This document shows, in pieces, positions 24,492 to 33,024 of a stretch of DNA of 64,000 nucleotides (positions are counted from its first letter, which is position 1; every line of letters begins with the position of its first letter). The DNA lies in contig UCIA01000029.1 of assembly GCA_900472295.1 (NCBI GenBank), positions 223,505 through 287,504 on the forward strand, given 5' to 3'. The notes under the pieces are model-generated. The model saw only the letters and a program-made list of their open reading frames with translations. It had not been told where the DNA came from and did not search any database. The DNA comes from Hyphomicrobiales bacterium (GTDB lineage Bacteria > Pseudomonadota > Alphaproteobacteria > Rhizobiales > Rhizobiaceae). A program made the translations under genes and the position numbers.

Positions 24492-25502
24492 ATGCGCGCC
24501 AGCGACCTGCTTCATCCTCGGCCGGAGGGCCTTTACTGCCCACCCGGCGATTTCTTCATCGACCCGGTGCGGCCGGTCAACCGCGCGCTGATCACGCATG
24601 GCCATTCCGACCATGCGCGCTCCGGCCACCGCTCGGTGCTGGCCACGCAACAGACGCTGGACATTATGGGGCTGCGCTATGGCGAGGATTTTGCCGAAGC
24701 CCGCCAAGCGGCTGCGCTCGGCGAAACAATCACGCTGAACGACGTCACCGTCACCTTCCATCCGGCCGGCCATGTGCTGGGCTCGGCGCAGATCGCGGTC
24801 GAGCACAAGGGCATGCGCATTGTCGCCTCCGGCGACTACAAGCGCCAGAAGGATGCAACCTGCCTGCCCTTCGAGCCGGTAAAATGCGACGTGTTCATCA
24901 CCGAGGCGACCTTCGGCCTGCCGGTGTTTCGCCACCCGCCCGACACGGAAGAGATCGCCCGCCTGCTCAAATCGGCGGCACAATTTCCCGAACGCTCGCA
25001 TCTGGTCGGCGCCTATGCACTGGGCAAGGCACAGCGGGTGATGCGACTGCTGCGCGATGGCGGCTATGACAAGCCGATCTACATCCACGGCGCGTTGACG
25101 AAGCTCAGCGAGTACTATCAGAGCCAAGGCATCGACTTGGGCACGCTGGAGCCGGCAACCGTCGACAGCGGCGGCAAGCAGGATTTCACTGGCGCCATCG
25201 TTGTCGGCCCACCATCCGCCTTTGCCGACCGCTGGGCGCGGCGCTTTCCCGATCCGATCTCCTGCTTCGCCTCGGGCTGGATGCGCATCCGCCAGCGCGC
25301 CAAGCAAGGCGGCGTCGAACTGCCGCTGATCATCTCCGACCACGCCGACTGGGACGAACTGATCGCCACCATCAAGGAAACGGGTGCGGGCGAAATCTGG
25401 GTGACGCATGGCCGCGAGGAAGCGCTGGTGCGCTGGTGCGACCTGGAAGGCATAGCCGCACGGCCCCTGCATCTGGTGGGCTACGAGGACGAGGGCGATT
25501 GA
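24492..25502 (+). CDS. Ligase-associated DNA damage response exonuclease (metallo-beta-lactamase fold)
   Basis: A 336-residue MBL/beta-CASP-like nuclease. The metal site T-H-G-H-S-D-H-A lies near residue 35, with a later H-P-A-G-H-V-L-G-S-A and I-S-D-H-A-D-W near the C-terminus. Family members are encoded next to an ATP-dependent ligase, a DEXH helicase (Lhr-like) and the nuclease PdeM in a predicted repair system. Here only the ligase follows, starting one base after this stop. The ATG at 24492 is chosen over an upstream TTG at 24447. Confidence 0.9.
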   Translation: MRASDLLHPRPEGLYCPPGDFFIDPVRPVNRALITHGHSDHARSGHRSVLATQQTLDIMGLRYGEDFAEARQAAALGETITLNDVTVTFHPAGHVLGSAQIAVEHKGMRIVASGDYKRQKDATCLPFEPVKCDVFITEATFGLPVFRHPPDTEEIARLLKSAAQFPERSHLVGAYALGKAQRVMRLLRDGGYDKPIYIHGALTKLSEYYQSQGIDLGTLEPATVDSGGKQDFTGAIVVGPPSAFADRWARRFPDPISCFASGWMRIRQRAKQGGVELPLIISDHADWDELIATIKETGAGEIWVTHGREEALVRWCDLEGIAARPLHLVGYEDEGD

Positions 25503-25503
25503 G

Positions 25504-27102
25504 TTGAACCGCTTCGCCGAGCTCCTCGACCGCTTGGTGCTGACGCCGTCGCGCAACGGCAAGCTGACGCTGCTCGTCGACTATTTCCGCAGCGTCGAGG
25601 ACCCCGACCGCGGCCTGGCGCTGGCGGCGATTACCGGCGACCTCAACATTGCAGCGGTCAAGCCGGCCATGCTGCGCACGCTGGTCACCGAGCGCATGGA
25701 CCCGGTGCTGTTCGGCTATTCCTACGACTATGTCGGCGACCTCGCCGAAACCGTCTCGCTGGTCTGGCCGCAAACGCCAGGGCATATCCCCAACCGGGAG
25801 CCGACGCTGGGCGATGTCGTGGCGAAACTGCAGGCGGCGAGCCGCTCCGATGGGCCCAAGGTGCTGGCAGGGCTGCTCGACAGCGCCGGCATCTCGGCTC
25901 GATTTGCCATCATAAAACTGGTTACCGGCGGCTTGCGCATCGGCGTTTCGGCGCGGCTGGCCAAACAGGCGCTGGCCGATTTCGGCAAGGTCGATGTCGC
26001 CGAGATCGAGGAATTGTGGCACGGGCTGACGCCACCATACATCGAGCTGTTCGCCTGGCTGGAAGGCAAGGCCGACAAGCCGCAGAAGACGGCGCTGGCA
26101 CTGTTCAGCCCGGTGATGCTGTCGAACCCGGTTGGTGACGGCGACCTCGAAAAGCTCGATCCGGCCGACTATGCGGCCGAATGGAAATGGGACGGCATCC
26201 GCGTCCAGGCGGTGTGCGAGGGCGGCGTGCGCCGGCTCTATTCGCGCACCGGCGACGACGTGTCCGGGGCTTTTCCCGACCTCGCCGAAGCCATGAATTT
26301 TTCCGCCGCGCTCGACGGCGAATTGCTGGTCGGCGAGCCAGCAGCGACCGGCACGTTTTCGGACCTGCAGCAGCGGCTGAACCGCAAGAGCGTGACGCCG
26401 AAGATACAGCAGCAATATCCGGCCTTTATGCGCTGCTACGACGCGCTGCAGATCGACGGCGAGGATTTGCGCGCGCTGCCTTTCGCCGAACGCCGGAAGC
26501 GGCTTGAAACCTTCATCAAGACGCTCGACCCGAGCCGGTTCGATCTTTCGCCATTCGTCGAATTCCCGGATTGGCAGACGCTGGAGGAACTGCGCCGCGC
26601 GCCGCCGCACCCGATCATCGAAGGCGTGATGCTGAAGCGCTGGGATTCGCCTTATGTCGCGGGACGGCCGAAAGGCCCGTGGTTCAAGTGGAAGCGCGAT
26701 CCGCACACGGTCGACGCGGTGCTGATGTATGCGCAGCGCGGCCATGGCAAGCGCTCCAGCTTTTACTCGGATTACACGTTCGGCGTCTGGTCGGGGCCGG
26801 AAGGCGCTGAGGAACTGGTGCCGGTCGGCAAAGCCTATTTCGGCTTCACCGACGAGGAGCTGAAGCAGATCGACAAATTTGTCCGGGACAACACCGTCGA
26901 GCGTTTCGGCCCGGTGCGCTCAGTGCGCGCCGACCGCAAGCAGGGGCTGGTGCTGGAGGTGGCGTTCGAAGGGCTGAATCGCTCGACCCGGCACAAATCG
27001 GGCGTCGCGATGCGATTTCCCCGCATCTCACGACTGCGCTGGGACAAGCCGACAGCCGAAGCCGACCGCATCGAGACGCTGCAGGCGCTGCTGGATCGCT
27101 AG
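25504..27102 (+). CDS. ATP-dependent DNA ligase of the cisplatin-damage-response type
   Basis: A 532-residue ligase. An N-terminal DNA-binding domain (to about 200) precedes the nucleotidyltransferase domain, whose AMP-accepting lysine is K228 in A-E-W-K-W-D-G-I-R. Motif III lies in L-D-G-E-L-L-V, motif IV in I-E-G-V-M-L-K-R and motif V in G-P-W-F-K-W-K-R. A C-terminal OB fold completes the enzyme. The start is TTG at 25504, one base after the exonuclease stop, with GAGGG upstream. No in-frame ATG precedes the conserved N-terminus. The expected helicase and PdeM genes do not follow: the next gene is convergent and unrelated. Confidence 0.93.
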   Translation: MNRFAELLDRLVLTPSRNGKLTLLVDYFRSVEDPDRGLALAAITGDLNIAAVKPAMLRTLVTERMDPVLFGYSYDYVGDLAETVSLVWPQTPGHIPNREPTLGDVVAKLQAASRSDGPKVLAGLLDSAGISARFAIIKLVTGGLRIGVSARLAKQALADFGKVDVAEIEELWHGLTPPYIELFAWLEGKADKPQKTALALFSPVMLSNPVGDGDLEKLDPADYAAEWKWDGIRVQAVCEGGVRRLYSRTGDDVSGAFPDLAEAMNFSAALDGELLVGEPAATGTFSDLQQRLNRKSVTPKIQQQYPAFMRCYDALQIDGEDLRALPFAERRKRLETFIKTLDPSRFDLSPFVEFPDWQTLEELRRAPPHPIIEGVMLKRWDSPYVAGRPKGPWFKWKRDPHTVDAVLMYAQRGHGKRSSFYSDYTFGVWSGPEGAEELVPVGKAYFGFTDEELKQIDKFVRDNTVERFGPVRSVRADRKQGLVLEVAFEGLNRSTRHKSGVAMRFPRISRLRWDKPTAEADRIETLQALLDR

Positions 27103-27109
27103 GCAGCCA

Positions 27110-28345
27110 TCACGGTTCGATCGAGACGCGGATCTCGTAGATATCGACCGCCTTGCCCTGCTTGTCGAAGTCGGAGTTGATGGCAATGCTGCCGGCGGAG
27201 CCCGGAGGCTTGTCGGGAAACTTCACGTCGAACAGATATTCGTTGCGCTGCTGGCCGACGGCGTAGCGCTTGCGGCCGCAGTCGCCGAGATCGCCGAAAT
27301 TGCAGTCGACGGAGATCTGCGTGTCCTTGCCGTCCTCGGCGCGGGCGACAATGTCGAACACGGCATGCTTGCCGGCAAGCTTTTCCAGCACGCCCTGCCC
27401 GACATCGAAGCTGATGGCCGAGCCTGAAGCGCCGGAGCGGATGCGCAGGAAGGAGCCGGTATCGTCCTGTATGACTTCGGCCTTGGCATCGGAGGGCGTC
27501 GCGACATGTGTCGGATCGGTGGGCGTAAAGACGTTGATCCAGTCGCGCTGCTGTTCAGGGTTTCCGGGCTGCGGCGGCGCGTTTGCATCGGCGGGCGGCG
27601 TGAAATCGTCATCGTTGACCGTCGGCGGTGCTTCTGGTGGGGCCGTATCGAGCTGCGCCGGCGTTTTGAAGACGCCGGTCTGGACGGCGAAATAGAGGCC
27701 GATACCGGCGGCGGCGAGCAGCGTCACGCCAAAGAAAATCGCCGTCAGCGGCAGGCGGCGGCCCCTGATCCGCCTTTCATCGCGGTCGGGCGCCACTTCC
27801 GTCGCGGCCTCCGTCGGTGCGGAATCGCCCATATCGATCGCGGGGGCGCCGGGAAGCGTGGCGTCGGGCATGATGTCGGGGACGACAGGCAACACGCGCG
27901 AGCGTGGCGCGTCGGATGCCTCAGGCTGAACCGGTCCATCGACGACGATCGCCGGCGACGGCCCTGCTTCGGCTGTTGTCGGGACATCGATCGCGGGCGC
28001 TTCGGCACTTTGGGTCTGCGCGGCATCTTGCGTCTGCGCAGCGCTCTGTGTCTGCGCAGCGCCGTGCGTCTGAGCAGCGCCGTGCGTCTGCGCGCCGACA
28101 TCGGGGACCGCCGGCAGGAATTCGGATTCGATCTCGGCGATCTTTTCCTGCACCGCCTTGCGGCGCTTGATGGCGGCTTCCACCGTCACGCCGGGATTGG
28201 CCTGAAGAACGCGGTCGAGCGCCGCGAAGGCCGATCGATAGACCCTCTCGCGAAACGCCCGGTCCTCGGCATTGCCTTTCTCGAAGGCGTTGCGGATCGC
28301 TTTTTCGATCGCGTCCAAGCGAATTTCCCCTGTCCGTTCGCTCAC
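27110..28345 (-). CDS. Bitopic membrane protein with hexapeptide repeats, unknown function
   Basis: A 411-residue protein. The N-terminal 80 residues are helical and charged (R-L-D-A-I-E-K-A-I-R-N-A-F-E-K). Next come about five copies of a hexapeptide A-Q-T-[QH]-[GSD]-A, an acidic proline-rich linker and one membrane helix (L-T-A-I-F-F-G-V-T-L-L-A-A-A-G-I-G-L-Y-F). The external C-terminal region of 150 residues is probably beta-rich (S-G-S-A-I-S-F-D-V-G) with a close cysteine pair D-C-N-F-G-D-L-G-D-C. I do not recognise the family. The start is uncertain: GTG at 28345 (M-S-E-R-T-G) is preferred, while TTG at 28384 would add 13 residues. Confidence 0.65.
   Translation of the reverse strand: MSERTGEIRLDAIEKAIRNAFEKGNAEDRAFRERVYRSAFAALDRVLQANPGVTVEAAIKRRKAVQEKIAEIESEFLPAVPDVGAQTHGAAQTHGAAQTQSAAQTQDAAQTQSAEAPAIDVPTTAEAGPSPAIVVDGPVQPEASDAPRSRVLPVVPDIMPDATLPGAPAIDMGDSAPTEAATEVAPDRDERRIRGRRLPLTAIFFGVTLLAAAGIGLYFAVQTGVFKTPAQLDTAPPEAPPTVNDDDFTPPADANAPPQPGNPEQQRDWINVFTPTDPTHVATPSDAKAEVIQDDTGSFLRIRSGASGSAISFDVGQGVLEKLAGKHAVFDIVARAEDGKDTQISVDCNFGDLGDCGRKRYAVGQQRNEYLFDVKFPDKPPGSAGSIAINSDFDKQGKAVDIYEIRVSIEP
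28013..28094 (-). repeat. 18-nt in-frame tandem repeat inside the membrane protein gene
   Basis: About four to five imperfect copies of an 18-base unit (GTCTGCGCAGCGCCGTGC on the plus strand) encode the hexapeptide A-Q-T-x-x-A. Copies differ by a few bases, and because the unit is a multiple of three, copy-number change would keep the frame. Confidence 0.85.
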
Positions 28346-28671
28346 ATTGCCATGATCGTTAGCCGCAGGCGACCAATCAATCAACGGGCGAGGGGCAGCA
28401 TTCTGCTCTGGCGGCCTGTCCGAAGCGCATTTCGGCGCTTTTTGGCAATAAAATCAGCCCGTTTCGCCGCCTCTCCGGGCAATTTGCACGCCGTCCGCCG
28501 AGATCTCTACGCGCAATCGAAAAACGAAACGAGACGGCGGCTCATTCCACGCCAATGGAAAATGCCGGGACGAATTGCCGAATGCCGGCTCGAAATCGCG
28601 GTTGCCCATCTTGAATTGGCGGCCGGTTGCAGCTATCACCCAGCCGATCTTGGAAGCCCTGCGCTTCCCGG
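28346..28671. other. Gene-free stretch upstream of tRNA-Thr
   Basis: I see no supported gene here. It holds the possible alternative start region of the gene at 27110-28345 and, at its right end, the promoter region expected for the tRNA. Short open frames antisense to one another occur but have no start context or recognisable product. Confidence 0.5.
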
Positions 28672-28747
28672 GCCGCTTTAGCTCAGTTGGTAGAGCACAT
28701 CATTCGTAATGATGGGGTCAGGTGTTCGAGTCACCTAAGCGGCACCA
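28672..28747 (+). tRNA. tRNA-Thr (anticodon CGU)
   Basis: A 76-nt cloverleaf. Acceptor GCCGCTT pairs with AAGCGGC, the D-arm contains AGCTCAGTTGGTAGAGC, and the anticodon stem CATCA/TGATG encloses loop TTCGTAA with anticodon CGT at 28705-28707. The T-arm is AGGTG-TTCGAGT-CACCT. The genomic sequence encodes the 3' ACCA. It reads ACG codons for threonine. Confidence 0.97.
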
Positions 28748-28832
28748 TTTGCTTTCCAGAGGTTTGAGGCCAAGGCCGCACCTGAACAACCCAAGCCGAC
28801 ATTCTGTCCAAGACATAGGCTCGCTTGCCCGG

Positions 28833-29342
28833 TCAGGCTTCCAAAGCAGCGGAACCGTCGGCGAGAGCGGGAGGAAAGCGCAGCAGCTTACCAAGTTTGC
28901 CCAACTGCTTCGGACTGAGATTGGCCGAACGCACCGAAGCCCTCCTCATGTTGAGCACATATTTGGCCGGCTCGCCGGTCGAGTACCTGATGCCGATGAC
29001 ATCAGAGCACTCCAGTTGAAAGCCGGCGGCTGCGTTTTTCAGGCTGATTTTCAGGACGATCCTTGTCGGGTTGCAAAATTCGTCCTCCAACGCTTCAGCC
29101 CGCAGGATAGCCGGCCCCGATGTCCATTGCGCATTCCATTCCTTGAGAAAGATCATGGTGGCGCTGTCGAACTTTTCGCCTTCGCAAACATCCGTCAGGA
29201 TCTTTTCCCGAGGAACGGGACTTGCGGGATCCAGAATGGCGAAGAGCTCCTGCGCATGCTCCCGGCAAGATTTGGCCAGATCAATCGCTCCCCAGGCGTA
29301 GGGAGCGACTTCGGCAATGGGAAAGATCGGGACGGAGGCCAT
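28833..29342 (-). CDS. Hypothetical protein downstream of tRNA-Thr
   Basis: A 169-residue soluble protein without signal peptide or membrane helix. It starts M-A-S-V-P-I-F-P-I-A-E-V and ends in an alanine-rich tail. A central segment I-V-L-K-I-S-L-K-N-A-A-A-G-F-Q-L alternates as beta strands would. No family is recognised. It is convergent with the tRNA and lies 41 nt upstream of dppF on the same strand. GC and codon use look less extreme than in the neighbours. It could be a real orphan or a remnant. Confidence 0.55.
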   Translation of the reverse strand: MASVPIFPIAEVAPYAWGAIDLAKSCREHAQELFAILDPASPVPREKILTDVCEGEKFDSATMIFLKEWNAQWTSGPAILRAEALEDEFCNPTRIVLKISLKNAAAGFQLECSDVIGIRYSTGEPAKYVLNMRRASVRSANLSPKQLGKLGKLLRFPPALADGSAALEA

Positions 29343-29383
29343 GTTCCTGGCGTCACACTAGCGCAAGCAGCCGATCGCCCCGG

Positions 29384-30214
29384 TCAGGCGGCCTTCTTTT
29401 TCGCCAACCGCGCCTTGATCGAAGCCACATCGGCACGCGGCGTCGCGGCGAACAGCGTCCTGGTGTAGCTGTGCTTGGGGTCGGCAAAGACCTCTTCGCG
29501 CGAGCCGTATTCGACGGCTTCGCCGAAATACATCACCATCACATCGTCGGCGATGTAGCGCACCACTGACAGATCGTGGCTGATGAAGACATAGGTCAGC
29601 TGGAACTCGTCCTGCAGGTCGGCAAGCAGGTTGAGCACCTGCGCCTGCACCGAAAGATCGAGCGCGGAGACCGGCTCGTCGAGCACCAGAAGGCTGGGGT
29701 TCAGCATCAGCGCGCGGGCAATGGCGATGCGCTGGCGCTGGCCGCCCGAAAACATATGCGGGTAGCGATTGTAGTGCTCGGTTCCGAGGCCGACCTTCTT
29801 CAGCATCTTCATTGCGAGGTCGCGCCGCTCTTCAGCCGGCTTGTCGGTGTTGATGAGCAGCGGCTCGCCCAGCACATCGCCGATCTTCTGGCGCGGATTG
29901 AGCGATCCATAAGGGTTCTGGAAGACGATCTGCACCTTGCGGCGCATCTCCTTGGTCAGGGCGTTCCTGGCGATATCGACCCTGTTGCCGTCGATGAACA
30001 GCTCGCCCGACGTTGCCGGATCGATCAGCGTGATGATGCGCGCCAGCGTGGACTTGCCGCAGCCGCTTTCGCCGACGATGGCCAGTGTCTTGCCCTTGTC
30101 GACGCTGAACGAGACGCCCTTGACCGCGTGCACGGTGCGCTGGCCGCGAAAAATGCCGCCGCCGACATGATAGTCGCGCTTGATATCCTTGCCTTCGACG
30201 ACCTTGATGCTCAT
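29384..30214 (-). CDS. dppF: Dipeptide ABC transporter ATPase, DppF type
   Basis: A 276-residue ATPase with Walker A G-E-S-G-C-G-K-S-T, signature F-S-G-G-Q-R-Q-R-I and Walker B L-L-V-L-D-E-P-V-S-A. The Q-loop segment V-F-Q-N-P-Y-G-S-L-N-P and the C-terminal oligopeptide domain (Y-T-R-T-L-F-A-A-T-P) are typical of DppF/OppF. The ATG overlaps the dppD stop as TGATG. It is the last gene of a complete dppABCDF operon. Confidence 0.95.
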   Translation of the reverse strand: MSIKVVEGKDIKRDYHVGGGIFRGQRTVHAVKGVSFSVDKGKTLAIVGESGCGKSTLARIITLIDPATSGELFIDGNRVDIARNALTKEMRRKVQIVFQNPYGSLNPRQKIGDVLGEPLLINTDKPAEERRDLAMKMLKKVGLGTEHYNRYPHMFSGGQRQRIAIARALMLNPSLLVLDEPVSALDLSVQAQVLNLLADLQDEFQLTYVFISHDLSVVRYIADDVMVMYFGEAVEYGSREEVFADPKHSYTRTLFAATPRADVASIKARLAKKKAA

Positions 30215-31059
30215 CAGACGACCCCCGCGGCCGGTTCGAACAGCATGTCCGAGACGGTCGGCAGCCGGTCGCCGACGGCGTTGTCCGGCAGCGCCGACAG
30301 CAGCGCGCGCGTGTAGTTGCTCTGCGGCGATTCAAACAGCGACAGCACGTCGGCCTCTTCCATCTTGCGGCCCTTGTACTGGACGATGACGCGGTCGGCG
30401 GTTTCGGCCACGACGCCCATATTGTGGGTGATCATGATCAGGCCCATGCCGTATTTGACCTGCAGCGAGACAAGCAGGTCGAGGATCTGCTTCTGGATGG
30501 TGACGTCGAGCGCGGTGGTCGGCTCGTCGGCGATCAGAAGTTTTGGATTGCAGGCAATGGCGATGGCGATCATCACGCGCTGGCACTGGCCGCCCGACAT
30601 CTGGTGCGGGAACGAATTCAGCCGTTCGGCCGGCTCGGCGATACCGACCTGAGTCAAAAGCTCGATGGCGCGCTCGCGACGCTGGGCTTTGTCCATGCCC
30701 ATATGAAAACGCAGCACTTCCTCGATCTGGAAGCCGACGGTGAAGCAGGGATTGAGGCTGGCCATCGGCTCCTGGAAGATCATCGACATGTCCTTGCCGA
30801 CGATCTTGCGGCGCTCGGCCGGGCTCATTTTCAGGAGGTCGCGGCCGTTGAAGCTCATCTCGTCGGCAGTGACTGTCGCCGTCCACGGCAAGAGGCCCAT
30901 CACCGCCAGCATCGAGACCGACTTGCCGGAGCCGGATTCGCCGACAATGGCCAGCACTTCGCGCTCGTTGACATGCAGCGAGACACCATCGACGGCGCGG
31001 AACGAGCCGGATGCGGTCTGAAACTCGACGACGAGATTGCGGATGTTGAGCAGCGCCAT
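30214..31059 (-). CDS. dppD: Dipeptide ABC transporter ATPase, DppD type
   Basis: A 281-residue ATPase starting M-A-L-L-N-I-R-N-L-V-V-E-F. It has Walker A G-E-S-G-S-G-K-S, Q-loop I-F-Q-E-P-M-A-S-L-N-P, signature M-S-G-G-Q-C-Q-R and Walker B L-L-I-A-D-E-P-T-T-A. A GTG one codon upstream is also possible, but the ATG at 31059 overlaps the dppC stop in the same TGATG arrangement seen elsewhere in this operon. It energises import together with DppF. Confidence 0.95.
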   Translation of the reverse strand: MALLNIRNLVVEFQTASGSFRAVDGVSLHVNEREVLAIVGESGSGKSVSMLAVMGLLPWTATVTADEMSFNGRDLLKMSPAERRKIVGKDMSMIFQEPMASLNPCFTVGFQIEEVLRFHMGMDKAQRRERAIELLTQVGIAEPAERLNSFPHQMSGGQCQRVMIAIAIACNPKLLIADEPTTALDVTIQKQILDLLVSLQVKYGMGLIMITHNMGVVAETADRVIVQYKGRKMEEADVLSLFESPQSNYTRALLSALPDNAVGDRLPTVSDMLFEPAAGVV

Positions 31060-31970
31060 CACGATCTCCTCAGCTTCGGATCGAGCGCATCGCGCAGGCC
31101 GTCACCGACAAGGTTGATGGCGAGCACGGTGATGAGGATTGCGAGGCCGGGGAAGGTCACCACCCACCAGGCGCGCAGGATGAATTCACGCGCCGAGGCG
31201 AGCATGGTGCCCCATTCCGGCGTCGGCGGCTGAGCACCGAGCCCGAGGAAGCCGAGAGCGGCCGCCTCGAGGATGGCGTTGGAGAAGGACAGCGTGCCCT
31301 GGACGATCAGCGGCGCCAGGCAGTTGGGCAGGATGGTGGCGAGCATCAGCCTTATATGGCCGGCGCCGGCGACCTTGGCGGCAACCACATATTCGCGGCT
31401 CTTTTCGGCCATCACAGCGGCGCGCACCAGCCGCGCGAAGTGTGGCTGCAGGACGAGTGCGATCGCCAGCATGGCATTGAACAGGCCGGGGCCGAGAATG
31501 GTGACCAGAACCAGCGCCAAAAGCAGCGACGGGAACGCCAGGATCAGATCCATGACGCGCATGATCGCCACGTCGACCCAGCCGCGGAAATAGCCGGCAA
31601 GCAGACCGAGCGTGATGCCGCCGACAAGCGCCAGCGTGACGACGACGGCGCCGATGAGCAGTGAGAAGCGCGCGCCGTAGAGGAGGCGAGAGAGCATGTC
31701 GCGGCCGACCGCATCGGTGCCGAGCAGAAATTCGACGCTGCCGCCGGCCTGCCAGGCAGGTGGCCGCAAGAAGGCGGTCTTGTCCTGAATGTCGGGCGCA
31801 TAGGGCGCCAGCAGCGGGGCAAAGAGCGCGGCCAGCACCATCAGGATGAAGACGAACAGGCCGATGACGGCGCCGCGGTTCACCGAGAAATAGTGCCAGA
31901 AGGTCCTGAAGCCGGTCAGGCGATCAGGATTGCCGGCGGCCATCGGAGCGATTTCGGTCGACTGGCTCAT
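31059..31970 (-). CDS. dppC: Dipeptide ABC transporter permease, DppC type
   Basis: A 303-residue inner-membrane permease. It has a short cytoplasmic N-terminus, a first helix V-I-G-L-F-V-F-I-L-M-V-L-A-A-L-F-A-P, the L-L-G-T-D-A-V-G-R-D-M-L-S-R motif characteristic of DppC/OppC, and an EAA loop (S-R-E-Y-V-V-A-A-K-V-A-G-A). It starts at the ATG overlapping the dppB stop (TGATG). An in-frame GTG one codon upstream is less likely. Confidence 0.95.
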   Translation of the reverse strand: MSQSTEIAPMAAGNPDRLTGFRTFWHYFSVNRGAVIGLFVFILMVLAALFAPLLAPYAPDIQDKTAFLRPPAWQAGGSVEFLLGTDAVGRDMLSRLLYGARFSLLIGAVVVTLALVGGITLGLLAGYFRGWVDVAIMRVMDLILAFPSLLLALVLVTILGPGLFNAMLAIALVLQPHFARLVRAAVMAEKSREYVVAAKVAGAGHIRLMLATILPNCLAPLIVQGTLSFSNAILEAAALGFLGLGAQPPTPEWGTMLASAREFILRAWWVVTFPGLAILITVLAINLVGDGLRDALDPKLRRS

Positions 31971-32977
31971 CACGACGCCCGTATGCGCGGGTTGATGACG
32001 GCATAAAGCACGTCGACGATCAGGTTCACGGCCATGACGATAAGGGCGATCAAAAGCAAGCCTGACTGCACGACGACATAGTCACGCTTGAAGATGGAAT
32101 CGACCATCCACTTGCCGATACCCGGCCAGGCGAAGATGGTTTCGGTGAGGATGGCGCCGGCAAGCAGCGCGCCGACCTGCAGGCCGATGGTGGTAACCAC
32201 CGGGATCAGCGCATTGCGCAGCGCGTGCACGCCGATGACGCGGGATGACGACAGGCCCTTGGCGCGGGCGGTCCGCACATAGTCCTCGCCCAGCACCTCA
32301 AGCATGGCGGAGCGGGTCTGGCGGGCGATCACCGCCAGCGGGATGGTGCCGAGCACGACCGCCGGCAGCACCAGATGGCTCAATGCCGAGCGGAAAGCAT
32401 CCCATTTGCCGTAGAGCAAGGTGTCGATGGTCATGAAGCCGGTGATCGGCTTGAAGAAGAACTGCAGGCCGATGCGGCCGGAAACCGGGGTCCAGCCGAG
32501 ATAGCCGGAGAAGAAGATGATCAGCAGCAGACCCCACCAGAAGATCGGCATGGAATAGCCGACAAGGGCGGTGCCCATCAGCCCTTGGTCGAACCACGAG
32601 CCGCGCTTGACCGCGGCAATGATGCCGGCGGGAATGCCCAGCACCATGGCGAAGATCAAGGCGAAGGTAGAGAGCTCGATGGTTGCCGGGAACAGCGTCA
32701 TGAAATCTTCGATGACCGGGCGCTTGGACGAGATCGACACTCCAAAATTACCGGTCGCGGCATCGCCGACATAATGCGCATATTGCTGCCAGATCGGTAG
32801 ATTATAGCCGAACTGTTCCTTCAGTTCTTCGTAGCGCGCGGGCGACACGCCATGCTCGCCAGCCATGGCAAGGATGGGATCGCCGGGCAGCAGTCTGACG
32901 AAAGCGAAGGCGCAGATGGTGATGCCGATCAGAGTCGGGAGCACCAATACGATTTTGTTGAGGAGATATCTGAGCAT
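31970..32977 (-). CDS. dppB: Dipeptide ABC transporter permease, DppB type
   Basis: A 335-residue inner-membrane permease. It starts M-L-R-Y-L-L-N-K-I-V-L-V-L-P-T-L-I-G and contains R-L-L-P-G-D-P-I, G-Y-S-M-P-I-F-W-W-G and the EAA loop E-D-Y-V-R-T-A-R-A-K-G-L. Length is normal. It is separated from dppA by 47 nt containing a GC-rich hairpin, which would let the binding protein be made in excess over the membrane parts. Confidence 0.95.
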   Translation of the reverse strand: MLRYLLNKIVLVLPTLIGITICAFAFVRLLPGDPILAMAGEHGVSPARYEELKEQFGYNLPIWQQYAHYVGDAATGNFGVSISSKRPVIEDFMTLFPATIELSTFALIFAMVLGIPAGIIAAVKRGSWFDQGLMGTALVGYSMPIFWWGLLLIIFFSGYLGWTPVSGRIGLQFFFKPITGFMTIDTLLYGKWDAFRSALSHLVLPAVVLGTIPLAVIARQTRSAMLEVLGEDYVRTARAKGLSSSRVIGVHALRNALIPVVTTIGLQVGALLAGAILTETIFAWPGIGKWMVDSIFKRDYVVVQSGLLLIALIVMAVNLIVDVLYAVINPRIRAS

Positions 32978-32987
32978 CTTGAAAAGG

Positions 32988-33013
32988 GGGCGGCGCGTGA
33001 TTGCGCGCCGCCC
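32988..33013 (-). promoter_or_regulatory. Intercistronic hairpin between dppA and dppB
   Basis: GGGCGGCGCG (32988-32997) pairs with CGCGCCGCCC (33004-33013) around a 6-nt loop. On the minus strand it is followed by CCCTTTTC. Such a stem after a binding-protein gene usually stabilises or partly terminates the upstream message. That function is inferred. Confidence 0.65.
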
Positions 33014-33024
33014 GCCTAACAGTT

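Noticed and set aside
23457..25562. A 701-codon minus-strand open frame continuing the methyltransferase through the exonuclease gene
   Set aside because: The part beyond 24386 is antisense to a gene with clear MBL motifs and has no recognisable protein features. It is an effect of high GC.
28672..29342. tRNA-Thr as an integration site with the orphan gene as island cargo
   Set aside because: No integrase and no repeated tRNA 3' end was seen nearby; the dpp operon follows directly.
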